Part shown: piece after piece, positions 5,464 through 12,995 of the stretch | Layout: each line of letters starts with the position of its first letter | How positions within the stretch are numbered: the first letter of the stretch is position 1 | Virus record (IMG/VR): IMGVR_UViG_3300031963_000713 | Span: 1-28,709 of that record | Direction: 5' to 3' (one strand) | From: a virus | DNA length: 28,709 nt | The notes under the pieces: generated by a model | What the model saw: the letters and a program-made list of their open reading frames with translations, nothing else | What the model was told of the DNA's origin: nothing | The model's database searches: none | Position numbers and translations under genes: made by a program

Positions 5464-7179
5464 TTATAAATTTTTTAAATTTATTGAAACGCAGCGGCCC
5501 GACATACCAGCGGCAAAACGCGTATTACTTCGCCTTGATGCGCCTTTGAGCCTTAATAAGATAGTATTCCATGATATTTGCCAAGGCGTATTATTTAAAA
5601 CTTTTTTTACAAAAACCGAATTATTTAGTATCAATAGGTCATCGCCAATGACACGAATACCTAAACGCATTAACCGTTCGTTTGCTTCGGCCTGTGATGG
5701 TTTAACCGATGGCTGATAATTATGAGCGCATTCTACAAGTTCGCCAACTGTTTTTGTGCCTACATAATTTTCGGCTTCAATGCGTATTTCTTGCGATAGT
5801 ATCTGTTGCAAACATCTTTGTTCATCGGTCAAATCTTCTTTGTCTTCTTCATACTTGCGCATGTCCAAAATGGCTGCTGCTTCTTCTAATGCTATTTCAA
5901 CCGTTACCGGGTCATCGTGCAGCGTATGCCACCAACCGCCCATAAGCGCCCCGAACTGGTCACCAACTGCTCTATCTTCAGTTATAAGCGATACGGCGTG
6001 TGTAAATAGCTTAATGCTTTTTTGTATGTTATCCGCCAAGTTTAGCATTCGCGCCTGAAAACGTGGGCCGAAGCCTTCAAATATTATTTTATTCTTTAGC
6101 TTTTCAACTTCATTAAATTGTTTCGGGTCCGCTAATTTTTTTAGTTCCAAAACACAAAAACGGCGCTTATCAGAATCGTTAACTAACTGCGGGTTAATAG
6201 ATACGAATAAAAAACAGCTACGTACAAAATAATCAATAGCTTTGCCATCTTTGCCGCCTTTGGCAATTGCAGGGCTTTTTTCACTACTTGCGGCCCGTGC
6301 TAATCCTATAATTTCTTGCATACGCTGTGCCGCGCGTTCATCATTGCCTTCGCCTTCATCAATTGTAACAGGTAGTGCATCACTATTTAATTTTTGCCTT
6401 ACCGCTGGTTCCGTTGCCGCCGTGCCCTGTACACTAACTGCAATGTTACCGATAACTTCATTAACTATATTTTCTAAAACCCATGATTTACCGTTACCGC
6501 GCGGGCCTGTTATCCAAACGTGGGGCCGCCATTTTAAAATACCGCTAATCGGTGCCAATGCTAACCAACCCGATAATAGTATTGCATCGGCTTTAGTTTG
6601 CCAATTTAATTTATTTAAAATCTTTGGTATCATACCAGCTTCAGTAGGTAACAGCGGCGCTTCAATAGGCATATCAATAGCTTTATTATAAACATAGCTG
6701 TATTTAGTATCTAAGCCGCCTAAATTGTATCGCTTTTTGTCCTGTATCAGTTGTTGACCTGCATGAAATACAACGCCGTTTTTTTCTTGCCATGCACCGC
6801 GACCGCGTATGTTTTCAGTATTATAAAAACCTACATGATTGCAAAAATTTATAAGATAATCAGCCGCCGTAGTTACATCGTAATTACTATTATCGCGATT
6901 TGGAAATGATAGCAACCAAAATTCTAAAGGCGCAATGCTCAATAAATTAGCCTTGTTTATTGTAGCAGCTTTGTACTTTACTATTGACATAGTTGAACGT
7001 ATGTAAAAATAATAAAGCATTTGCCCATCTTCAGTTGCCCAACCTAAGGGGCGAAAATATCCCCCTATAAAACCTTTTTTATCGGTTTCAGGCGCTGATG
7101 CTGCAGGGCGTTCGGCTTTAGGTTTCTTTGTGTTTTGTTTGGATTTTTGTTCCCAGTCAATTGGTTTGTCCTGTTTCAT
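5464..7179 (-). CDS. P-loop ATPase, primase/helicase-like (DUF927-type)
   Basis: This 571-aa protein has a Walker A motif, ITGPRGNGKSW (Gly225-Ser232), a Walker B motif, LPVTIDEGEG (Asp274-Glu275), and a sensor-like FVSINPQ (about 326-331) followed by Arg339-Arg340. The N-terminal part (FIGGYFRPLGW, YYFYIRS, then APLEFWLLSFP) resembles the region before the ATPase domain in DUF927/SF3-type phage and plasmid helicases. It probably unwinds DNA or loads the replisome at the phage origin. It starts 4 bases inside the end of the methyltransferase gene. No zinc-finger primase or TOPRIM motif is visible, so calling it a full primase is not justified. Confidence 0.75.
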   Translation of the reverse strand: MKQDKPIDWEQKSKQNTKKPKAERPAASAPETDKKGFIGGYFRPLGWATEDGQMLYYFYIRSTMSIVKYKAATINKANLLSIAPLEFWLLSFPNRDNSNYDVTTAADYLINFCNHVGFYNTENIRGRGAWQEKNGVVFHAGQQLIQDKKRYNLGGLDTKYSYVYNKAIDMPIEAPLLPTEAGMIPKILNKLNWQTKADAILLSGWLALAPISGILKWRPHVWITGPRGNGKSWVLENIVNEVIGNIAVSVQGTAATEPAVRQKLNSDALPVTIDEGEGNDERAAQRMQEIIGLARAASSEKSPAIAKGGKDGKAIDYFVRSCFLFVSINPQLVNDSDKRRFCVLELKKLADPKQFNEVEKLKNKIIFEGFGPRFQARMLNLADNIQKSIKLFTHAVSLITEDRAVGDQFGALMGGWWHTLHDDPVTVEIALEEAAAILDMRKYEEDKEDLTDEQRCLQQILSQEIRIEAENYVGTKTVGELVECAHNYQPSVKPSQAEANERLMRLGIRVIGDDLLILNNSVFVKKVLNNTPWQISWNTILLRLKGASRRSNTRFAAGMSGRCVSINLKNL

Positions 7180-8258
7180 TGTTCAAGTTTAGATAGCCAT
7201 TGTAAATAAATTTGTTTTGCTATTTGTGCAGTCATTACAGGCGGAACACTCATTCCAATTAGGTAACTATATTGCACACCAGTAAAATTATAATCTTGCG
7301 GATATGAGCCAATATAGCAACTTTCTATTTTGTTTGGCTTCCTGTATTCATCAAATAAATAAATCACATCTGAATTGCTTGTGTAAGTCATTGGAACAAT
7401 ATCTGAATAAAGATATTTATTTGTAAAGCATCTTTCAGCACCTTCAACTCTTTTTATTGTATCGCAAAAACTTTCATCTCCTTTTTGCCTATTCTGCCAA
7501 TACTCATACATCTTACCTTGTGAAGCAGGTCTATCATCAACACCAGCTTGATAAAATTCTCCAAAGTTTATTTGTGCCTCATCAAATTCAAGTTTTAATT
7601 TAGGCAATACCGTAAACATATCAACTTGCTCTATAAATTGTTTTGCCAAATCTTTTCGCAAAGCTATAAAAAACACACGTTCCCTACGTTGTGGCACACC
7701 CATTTTAGAAGCATCCAAAAGCCAATGTTGAACGTAATAACCTGCCAAATCAAATTCCCTATAAATTTGCCTTACATAGTTTTTTGCTTTACCTAAAAGC
7801 AATCCTTTTACATTTTCAGCTATAACAACTTTTGGTTGTAGCTTTTTTGCTAAATCAATAAAATCAAAAAATAGATTATCTAAAACTTGTTTAGCTTGAC
7901 CTTCTCTAAATTTCTTTTCTTTTCCCCAATCTTTTTCTCTATTTCCTGCAATTGAAAAACTGCTACAAGGCGGTGAGCCATCTAAAATATCAAGTTCATA
8001 TAATTCTTGTGGCAAATCAGTTCTTAATTTAAATGTTTGAATAGGCTGTAAATAAGCATATTTTGGGTTGTGGTTAGCTTTATATGCTTCCATCATTTTA
8101 GGGTCAATTTCATTGCATCCTAATACATCAAAACCTGCAAGTTTATAACCCATAGTTGAACCACCACCACAAGCAAAACAACTAAATACTTTACCTTTAT
8201 CTTTAGTAAAATTTGCATCTTTTAAAGTCCATTTATATGGAAAATTATGTTCTTTCAT
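7176..8258 (-). CDS. DNA (cytosine-5) methyltransferase
   Basis: This 360-aa protein carries the full C5-MTase motif set: motif I FSCFACGGGSTMGYKLAGF (25-43), motif IV GSPPCSSFS with catalytic Cys98, motif VI AENVKGLL (Glu148), motif VIII PQRRERVFFIA (about 189-199) and motif X YSYLIGMSVPPVM near the C-terminus. It would use S-adenosylmethionine to methylate cytosine in a target set by the region around 205-310. No restriction enzyme gene lies next to it, so it is an orphan that may protect phage DNA from host restriction. The gene is much poorer in CpG than both flanks, suggesting separate acquisition. Ends overlap both neighbours by 4 bases. Confidence 0.95.
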   Translation of the reverse strand: MKEHNFPYKWTLKDANFTKDKGKVFSCFACGGGSTMGYKLAGFDVLGCNEIDPKMMEAYKANHNPKYAYLQPIQTFKLRTDLPQELYELDILDGSPPCSSFSIAGNREKDWGKEKKFREGQAKQVLDNLFFDFIDLAKKLQPKVVIAENVKGLLLGKAKNYVRQIYREFDLAGYYVQHWLLDASKMGVPQRRERVFFIALRKDLAKQFIEQVDMFTVLPKLKLEFDEAQINFGEFYQAGVDDRPASQGKMYEYWQNRQKGDESFCDTIKRVEGAERCFTNKYLYSDIVPMTYTSNSDVIYLFDEYRKPNKIESCYIGSYPQDYNFTGVQYSYLIGMSVPPVMTAQIAKQIYLQWLSKLEQ

Positions 8259-8866
8259 TGTCTTATAATTTGCTTACCTACATTAAATTTTTTAATATTC
8301 TGCATCAGTTCGCGCACCGTTTCAAAAACATCATCGGTATCAGCGATAATCGTATTTATCATATTTATGCCTACTTTTATTAGTTCGCGCTGCACATGCT
8401 TTTGAATTAGTATCCTTGCATGGTATTCTAAATTTGCAGCACTTGCAACCCGATTAGTTAGTTCAGCTAAATAAGCTGGACCGCCGCAACGATATTTTAA
8501 TTTTTCAGCCACCGTAATTATGTCGACTACTTCAACAGATTGGCAAAGTTCAAAAATTAACTTGTGATTATCAAAATAAAAATGTTCGGGGCTTAAAAAA
8601 TTAACTTTATCGCGGGCGTTATTGTCAACTAAGATAGCACCTAAAATAACCTGTTCTAAGTCTTTGCTATGTGGGAACGTAATTTGTTTTTCAAAAAAAC
8701 TTTGTTCTTTTTCTTCAAGTGCTATAATGATATTTTGCAGCGTTAAAAGTTGCCGCTCTTTTAGTTGCCTATAATTTTGCCGCTTTGCATCATCCTTAAT
8801 ATAAGCATCCATTTTTAATGCTTCATCTTTTAGTTCAGATAGTAGGTTTTGTGCTTCGGTTGTCAT
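8255..8866 (-). CDS. Stand-alone DnaB N-terminal-domain protein
   Basis: This 203-aa protein matches only the N-terminal domain of replicative helicase DnaB. The match covers about residues 65-165, with LEQVILGAILVDNN, LSPEHFYFDNHKLIFE and the GGPAYLAELTNRVASAAN segment. The RecA-like helicase domain is absent, and the frame ends cleanly about 35 residues after the domain. The N-terminal 60 residues form a charged coiled coil. In DnaB this domain makes the hexamer collar and binds primase. Here it may recruit host or phage primase/helicase, or modulate the host helicase. It overlaps the genes on both sides by 4 bases within the replication module. Confidence 0.8.
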   Translation of the reverse strand: MTTEAQNLLSELKDEALKMDAYIKDDAKRQNYRQLKERQLLTLQNIIIALEEKEQSFFEKQITFPHSKDLEQVILGAILVDNNARDKVNFLSPEHFYFDNHKLIFELCQSVEVVDIITVAEKLKYRCGGPAYLAELTNRVASAANLEYHARILIQKHVQRELIKVGINMINTIIADTDDVFETVRELMQNIKKFNVGKQIIRQ

Positions 8867-9237
8867 ATCTCATCCGCTTTAAAGTCTTCATCAACCCAGC
8901 GCAAAATTTCACCTATGCCGCCCGATTTTCTGACTTGTTTAATAAAATTGATTTGTTCTTTTGTTGCTTTGCCGCTTAGGTTTTTAACTTCGAGGGCTGT
9001 AAATATAGCAATTTTTTGACCTATCATATCTTTAGTTATAATTTTTTCGGTCCAACCGATTAAATCAGAACTACCAACGCAAAGACCGAATGTTATTTGT
9101 CGCGGCTCAGTTATAATCGGGCGGCTGTTTATTACCGCCCGTTTGCCCTGAAATGCTGTGCCCGTATTATTACGAAATAAAACGCCGTATTTACTGTGCC
9201 GCGCTTGCAATTCTTTGTATAAGTGTTGTTCTTTCAT
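8863..9237 (-). CDS. VRR-NUC-type PD-(D/E)XK nuclease
   Basis: This 124-aa protein shows the compact VRR-NUC pattern: GSSDLIGW (Asp58), then ALEVKN (Glu83-x-Lys85), then ATKEQINFIKQVRKSGG (Gln95), which together make the PD-(D/E)XK active site. Phage members act as structure-specific nucleases, for example on Holliday-like junctions during replication and packaging. It sits within the replication cluster with 4-base overlaps on each side. No other domain is present. Confidence 0.88.
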   Translation of the reverse strand: MKEQHLYKELQARHSKYGVLFRNNTGTAFQGKRAVINSRPIITEPRQITFGLCVGSSDLIGWTEKIITKDMIGQKIAIFTALEVKNLSGKATKEQINFIKQVRKSGGIGEILRWVDEDFKADEI

Positions 9238-9518
9238 AGCTTTGATAAATCAGATTCTAAACGTTCTAAAAATGATTCATCGCCATCATCACCCGAAAGC
9301 AGCCAATCTATGCGATGCGCGTAAATATGTGCCTTTTTAAGGAGTTCTAAACCCTCTTTAAATTTAGCTATTACTTCAGCTGGATATTCATAGTGGTATT
9401 CATCCTCCCATGATTCCCTACGTTCGCGCTTTTTACCGTTCTTTAAAATTACATCTTCTAACTCTTCAGCTATTTGATATATTTTATACTGGTTGTATTC
9501 AAAAAATCCGCCCGACAT
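9234..9518 (-). CDS. Conserved phage hypothetical protein (MSGG family)
   Basis: This 94-aa protein starts MSGGFFEYNQYKIYQIAEEL and ends with HRIDWLLSGDDGDESFLERL. The opening MSGG-(H/F)F-x-Y and the closing 'RIDWLLSGDDGE-SF' are hallmarks of a widespread phage protein family of unknown function, recognised here from memory. It is acidic and helical. It sits between the VRR-NUC gene (4-base overlap) and the 92-aa gene (1-base overlap), so it is part of the replication operon. Confidence 0.8.
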   Translation of the reverse strand: MSGGFFEYNQYKIYQIAEELEDVILKNGKKRERRESWEDEYHYEYPAEVIAKFKEGLELLKKAHIYAHRIDWLLSGDDGDESFLERLESDLSKL

Positions 9519-9796
9519 TATATTTTCTTTGTTTTAGGTGAACAGCCTAACCAAAAGCTAAATGCAAATGCTTTAGCGCGGTGGCCTTTAATTTTATACT
9601 TTGCTATTGTTTCATCTAAAATGCGCTGCATCGTATCATGCTCACATTCGTAATCTAAAAACTTTATAACTTTTTCGCCGCGTTCGTTTACTTCAGCATT
9701 AGCTACAAGTTCATCGAAATCGGCTGGCGGTTCTGATACTGCATAAACACGCCTGTAAATTTCTAATAGTATTTCATAATCTGTTTTACGTTTCAT
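9518..9796 (-). CDS. Conserved phage hypothetical protein
   Basis: This 92-aa protein begins MKRKTDYEILLEIYRRVYAV and contains FDELVANAEVNERGEKVIKF followed by HDTMQRILDETIAKYKIKG. It is helical and mixed-charge, and the C-terminus (AFAFSFWLGCSPKTKKI) is basic. I recognise the general look of small proteins in phage replication regions but no function. It overlaps the lysozyme-like gene upstream by 4 bases and the MSGG-family gene by one base. Confidence 0.7.
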   Translation of the reverse strand: MKRKTDYEILLEIYRRVYAVSEPPADFDELVANAEVNERGEKVIKFLDYECEHDTMQRILDETIAKYKIKGHRAKAFAFSFWLGCSPKTKKI

Positions 9797-10257
9797 AGTT
9801 TTCTAAATTTGTTTAAATAATTTAATGTCGCATTATTTTTATAGCCTTCAGGACCGCCACACCACATTCGGGCTAACTGTTCGTAAGTTGGATAGTGTCC
9901 GTGCTTTTGTGCGTATGTATGGCAGAAAATACCCATTGTAGCCCAAAATACATGTACAGATTTTTCATGATTAAACATATCATCGTGCGCATAGCCTAAT
10001 AGGTCATGTAGTCCTGATGCTTTAACGCAAATGTTGTAAATCTGAAAACGCCCTTTACCATGACCGCCTACTTCTGTTAAAGTGTCATTATTGCCCGTTT
10101 CTATTTGGCCGATTTTGCGTATAAATTCAGAATCGCAAGTGTCAACGTAAACCGTATCGGTTAAATAGATAATAATAGGTTCTATCTGTTTTAAAGGTTG
10201 TTGTTTGCAGCTGAATAATACTGCTACTAATATAATAAATGCTGTTAATTGTTTCAT
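9793..10257 (-). CDS. Lipoprotein lysozyme/transglycosylase-like enzyme
   Basis: Starting at ATG 10257, the 154-aa protein begins MKQLTAFIILVAVLFSC, a lipoprotein signal with Cys17. The frame is open from 10302, but the extra 15 residues would precede the signal and lie in the non-coding RNA region, so 10257 is chosen. The mature part has KIGQIETGNNDTLTEVGGHGKGRFQIY, a lysozyme-like pattern with Glu53 as likely catalytic acid and GRFQI as the following strand. MWCGGPEGYKNNATLNYLNKF matches the C-terminal part of transglycosylase-like domains. It would attack peptidoglycan from the periplasm, anchored to a membrane. It is the second exported wall hydrolase in the window. Confidence 0.75.
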   Translation of the reverse strand: MKQLTAFIILVAVLFSCKQQPLKQIEPIIIYLTDTVYVDTCDSEFIRKIGQIETGNNDTLTEVGGHGKGRFQIYNICVKASGLHDLLGYAHDDMFNHEKSVHVFWATMGIFCHTYAQKHGHYPTYEQLARMWCGGPEGYKNNATLNYLNKFRKL

Positions 10258-10276
10258 GATGTTGTAATTTAAATAT

Positions 10277-10357
10277 CCCTGCGGCATCGGATTGAACGAC
10301 ACTTAAGACCTGAACTTTTAATAAAGCCTTGTTTTTCGCCACATAAACTACGCAGGG
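10277..10357 (-). ncRNA. tRNA-like cloverleaf, non-canonical
   Basis: On the minus strand this 81-nt stretch folds as a cloverleaf. A perfect 7-bp closing helix pairs CCCTGCG with CGCAGGG. U8 and A9 follow, then a 4-bp D-like arm GUUU/AAAC with a 10-nt loop carrying GG at positions 18-19. There is a T-like arm UGUCG/CGAUG (two G-U pairs) with the canonical loop UUCAAUC. The anticodon arm is poor: the best 7-nt loop has anticodon AUU but two mismatches in its stem. One extra C sits before the acceptor strand and there is no encoded CCA. It could be a decayed tRNA, a tRNA mimic or a coincidence. Confidence 0.35.
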
Positions 10358-10377
10358 GGTAATGTTAATTATAAAAA

Positions 10378-11043
10378 TTATTCAATTATTTCCCATGCTT
10401 TATTGAAATCATTATCTTTAAATGCTTCAGCAAGACCAGTAATTTGAGCAAGTCTTAAAACTTCATCAGCTTCCATGCCCAATTCTTTAGCTATTTTTTC
10501 ATCATTCCAATTTTTTCTTTTTAGATAAATTACCATATCAGACATTGATTCAACTTTGTGTTTACCCCTTGCTCTATTATGTCTTACAGTTGCAGCCATT
10601 CTATCAGATTTATCAGTTCTATCTGATTTAATTTTTACTATTGGCAAATATCCAAATATTCTTTTTTTAATAATCTCACTTTCTTTACCAACTCTATTTC
10701 TATGGAATCCATCAACAACTTCATATAAATTTTCATGTTCCATTGTAACTATAGGTTGAGTATAACCATCTGAATTTATTGAATGTACTAATAATTCCAT
10801 TTCAGGTGGCGCTACAGAATTAGGGTTATAATCATTAGCATGTATATTTTCATTTTTTACCCATATTACACAATCAACAGGCTCATTGTTAAAGGGTGAT
10901 ATTTCATGCATTTTTAATTTTATTGAATTTAAAGAATTGACTAAACTATCAATATTATCCTTTCCTAATGAAGATATAAGTTCAATAATTTTATTAGTCA
11001 AATCATTGTTTTCGGTCGATTCTAAATCATCAAATAGTGTCAT
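10378..11043 (-). CDS. ParB-like nuclease-fold protein (IbrB-like)
   Basis: Starting at ATG 11043, the protein has 221 aa. The frame is open to 11067, but 11043 gives an ATGA overlap with the upstream GNAT gene. Its centre is a ParB/Srx-fold domain: VIWVKNENIHANDYNPN (59-75), then IVTMEHENLYEVVDGFHRNR with the GFHR motif (112-115). It is followed by a helix-turn-helix-like region (WNDEKIAKELGMEADEVLRL, about 179-198). ParB-fold proteins bind DNA and can use CTP or act as nucleases. Pairing with a PAPS-reductase-like gene matches the IbrA/IbrB pair known from E. coli and many phages. The gene is CpG-poor. Function in phage is unknown. Confidence 0.8.
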   Translation of the reverse strand: MTLFDDLESTENNDLTNKIIELISSLGKDNIDSLVNSLNSIKLKMHEISPFNNEPVDCVIWVKNENIHANDYNPNSVAPPEMELLVHSINSDGYTQPIVTMEHENLYEVVDGFHRNRVGKESEIIKKRIFGYLPIVKIKSDRTDKSDRMAATVRHNRARGKHKVESMSDMVIYLKRKNWNDEKIAKELGMEADEVLRLAQITGLAEAFKDNDFNKAWEIIE

Positions 11044-11435
11044 AATTTTAATTTTAAATGTGAACAAATTTTATATTTTTTAATTTCTATATAGCCAAAT
11101 TTTAAATATATTGGCAATGCAAAAACAGAAGATATTACATTTATATATTTTATGTACTTAGGCAATTTATCAACAAAAATTATATGTAGTTTTTTAAAAA
11201 TGCCTTTATTACGATATTCTTTATAAATGTAGCAATATTTTAAATTACAAATTTCTTTTTTAAATTCATAGCTTAAAAAACCAATACAAATGTTATCTAT
11301 GCAACAAATTATATATTTTGAATTATTATTATGAAATATAGGTTCTCCAAGTTCTTTAAAAACATTTTTATCTAAAGAAAATTTAGATATGTGATTTTTA
11401 ACATCTTCAAAATTTTCTATGAAAATAAATTCCAT
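11040..11435 (-). CDS. GNAT-family acetyltransferase
   Basis: This 131-aa protein is GNAT-like. IGFLSYEF gives the beta-4 strand, and KYCYIYKEYRNKGIFKKL (about 67-83) is motif A with RNKGIF as the acetyl-CoA pyrophosphate loop, although the usual second Gly/Ala is Phe80. The ending VFALPIYLKFGYIEIKKYK matches motif B. The protein is very rich in Lys, Ile and Tyr. It lies between the PAPS-reductase-like gene (19-base overlap) and the ParB-like gene (ATGA overlap), so it is probably part of the same cassette. The substrate is unknown; it could be an amine on a protein, a metabolite or a modified base. Confidence 0.75.
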   Translation of the reverse strand: MEFIFIENFEDVKNHISKFSLDKNVFKELGEPIFHNNNSKYIICCIDNICIGFLSYEFKKEICNLKYCYIYKEYRNKGIFKKLHIIFVDKLPKYIKYINVISSVFALPIYLKFGYIEIKKYKICSHLKLKL

Positions 11436-12619
11436 TTTTCTCTATTTTTTTTCATTAACTTTAAATATTTTTCATAATTAGATGATTTTGTTATACTAAA
11501 ACCTAATGTTCTGCACCAATAGTCATTTTTAAGTAAGCATTTACAAATCAATTTCCATGAAGGAACTTTATCAAAAATATCTATTTCAACTTCATCATGT
11601 ATTCCATTTTCATAACCTCTTTGTTTATACCAATATAAATATTTTGCAATTTTATTTTTATAATGTTCTGCCGTTTTAGGTGGCATAGTATTTATAATAT
11701 GATTTGAAAATGATTCCCATGTATGACCATTAGGTAAACTTATAGTTCTATTGCCTAAAATATTACCTTTTTGTTTTCCATATTCATTAACAGTATTAGC
11801 ACCATTTACTCTACATACAATTTTCGCCCATGTTTCAGGTTCTATAATTTGATACAACCATAAACCACTTCTTGCTGTATCACCAAATGGTTCATCTATT
11901 CGCATTTGATTTATTGTTAATCCAGCTTGATACATTCTATCGTAAAGTTTATTGTAAATCATTTTATATCTTGAATTGTATATCCAAATATCCTCAGTTC
12001 GCCAATCATATATTGGATATACTGCCCAATTTTTATTTACTATATTAGTGGTATATTGTTTATTATCAAATTTATTTTTTTCCATTGCAATGGCTCTAAA
12101 TCTATTTAAAGATTCTTGAGTTCTTATTCCGATGAAATTTGCACATTTTTCACCTTGACTATACCATTCTGCAAATAAAGGCGTAAATTCTTCAAATGTA
12201 ATGTTTTCAAAATAAAATGGAAAATAACTTTTTGACTTAATAGCTATTTTTGGTTTTTCTCTAACCCATAAATTCTTTTTATCATCATCCCAGCACTTCC
12301 ATGTTGGTTCAATCATAGAACAAGCATTATCGGTTAAAATTGGTAAACATATCCAATAAGGCTCAATATATTCTGAATACATATTATAAATATTCAAACA
12401 ATGATTTTCAGTAATTTTAAATTGACATTCCCAATCAATAAAAAACATACAAACCTTTCTATTTCTTTTTATAGCTTCATCCATTACTAAATGAGTTAAA
12501 ACTGTACTATCTTTTCCACCTGAAAATGATATTATAATTTTATTAAAATTATCAAATGTCCAAGATATTCTTTGTTTTGCAGCTTCCAAAACATCAATTT
12601 CTAAATAATTTCTAAGCAT
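11417..12619 (-). CDS. PAPS-reductase-like protein, DUF3440/IbrA type
   Basis: This 400-aa protein has the PP-loop ATP pyrophosphatase motif IIISFSGGKDSTVLTHLV (28-45; SGGKDS at 33-38) and FIDWECQ soon after, typical of PAPS reductase and DndC relatives. IGIRTQESLNRFRAI and AVYPIYDWRTEDIWIY are hallmarks of the family. The long C-terminal part (PNGHTWESFSNHI, then PPKTAEHYKNKI) fits the DUF3440/IbrA subfamily. PP-loop enzymes adenylate a substrate before sulfur or nucleophile transfer. IbrA in E. coli acts with the ParB-like IbrB to activate eib genes, but its chemistry is unsettled. The start overlaps the 130-aa gene by 19 bases. Confidence 0.88.
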   Translation of the reverse strand: MLRNYLEIDVLEAAKQRISWTFDNFNKIIISFSGGKDSTVLTHLVMDEAIKRNRKVCMFFIDWECQFKITENHCLNIYNMYSEYIEPYWICLPILTDNACSMIEPTWKCWDDDKKNLWVREKPKIAIKSKSYFPFYFENITFEEFTPLFAEWYSQGEKCANFIGIRTQESLNRFRAIAMEKNKFDNKQYTTNIVNKNWAVYPIYDWRTEDIWIYNSRYKMIYNKLYDRMYQAGLTINQMRIDEPFGDTARSGLWLYQIIEPETWAKIVCRVNGANTVNEYGKQKGNILGNRTISLPNGHTWESFSNHIINTMPPKTAEHYKNKIAKYLYWYKQRGYENGIHDEVEIDIFDKVPSWKLICKCLLKNDYWCRTLGFSITKSSNYEKYLKLMKKNREKWNLFS

Positions 12620-12993
12620 AATTGTATTGATTTATTAAATTTACTTCTATATATTTTAACAATTTCATCAGCTTTATCATTAGCTAATTTTTGAACATCA
12701 GAATCTAAATTATTCCATGCTATTCTTACTGATTTTTCATTAGATTTATATTTAAAATTGCATGCAGCAGCACCCAAATAAGCCCTTGGATTTATATCTA
12801 AATTTGTTAAATTATGCTCTATACAATATTTCCAAGTGTTAATCATTTGAAACATTGTATCATAAAATAATTTACTATCAGATAATAAATTTTTACAATT
12901 TTCAATATGCAATTCTTCGTTATCAATTTCTTTTTTGTATAATCCATTTTTATAATCTTCCCATAATTCATGGGTATGATAAATTTGTTTCAT
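12601..12993 (-). CDS. Conserved partner of IbrA-like gene, unknown function
   Basis: This 130-aa protein begins MKQIYHTHELWEDYKNGLYK. Its conserved-looking core is NLTNLDINPRAYLGAAACNF, followed by SVRIAWNNLDSDVQKLANDK. The 'AxLGxAAC' and 'TRxAWxxL' type pattern recalls a small phage protein often placed beside PAPS-reductase-like genes, recognised from memory. It is helical, with no membrane segment. It begins 2 bases after the helicase stop and overlaps the start of the IbrA-like gene by 19 bases. CpG is scarce, as in the rest of the cassette. I give no function. Confidence 0.7.
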   Translation of the reverse strand: MKQIYHTHELWEDYKNGLYKKEIDNEELHIENCKNLLSDSKLFYDTMFQMINTWKYCIEHNLTNLDINPRAYLGAAACNFKYKSNEKSVRIAWNNLDSDVQKLANDKADEIVKIYRSKFNKSIQLCLEII

Positions 12994-12995
12994 GA

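Noticed and set aside
6242-6691. 149-aa plus-strand frame opposite the P-loop ATPase
   Set aside because: It lies antisense to a gene with clear Walker motifs and has no independent support.
7176-8258. Methyltransferase-driven CpG loss as the cause of CpG-poor segments
   Set aside because: Loss by deamination would affect the whole genome, but flanking genes keep CpG, so segmental exchange fits better.
10142-10342. 66-aa minus-strand frame over the lysozyme-like gene start
   Set aside because: It is in another frame of a clear lipoprotein gene and the tRNA-like element, with no start signal.
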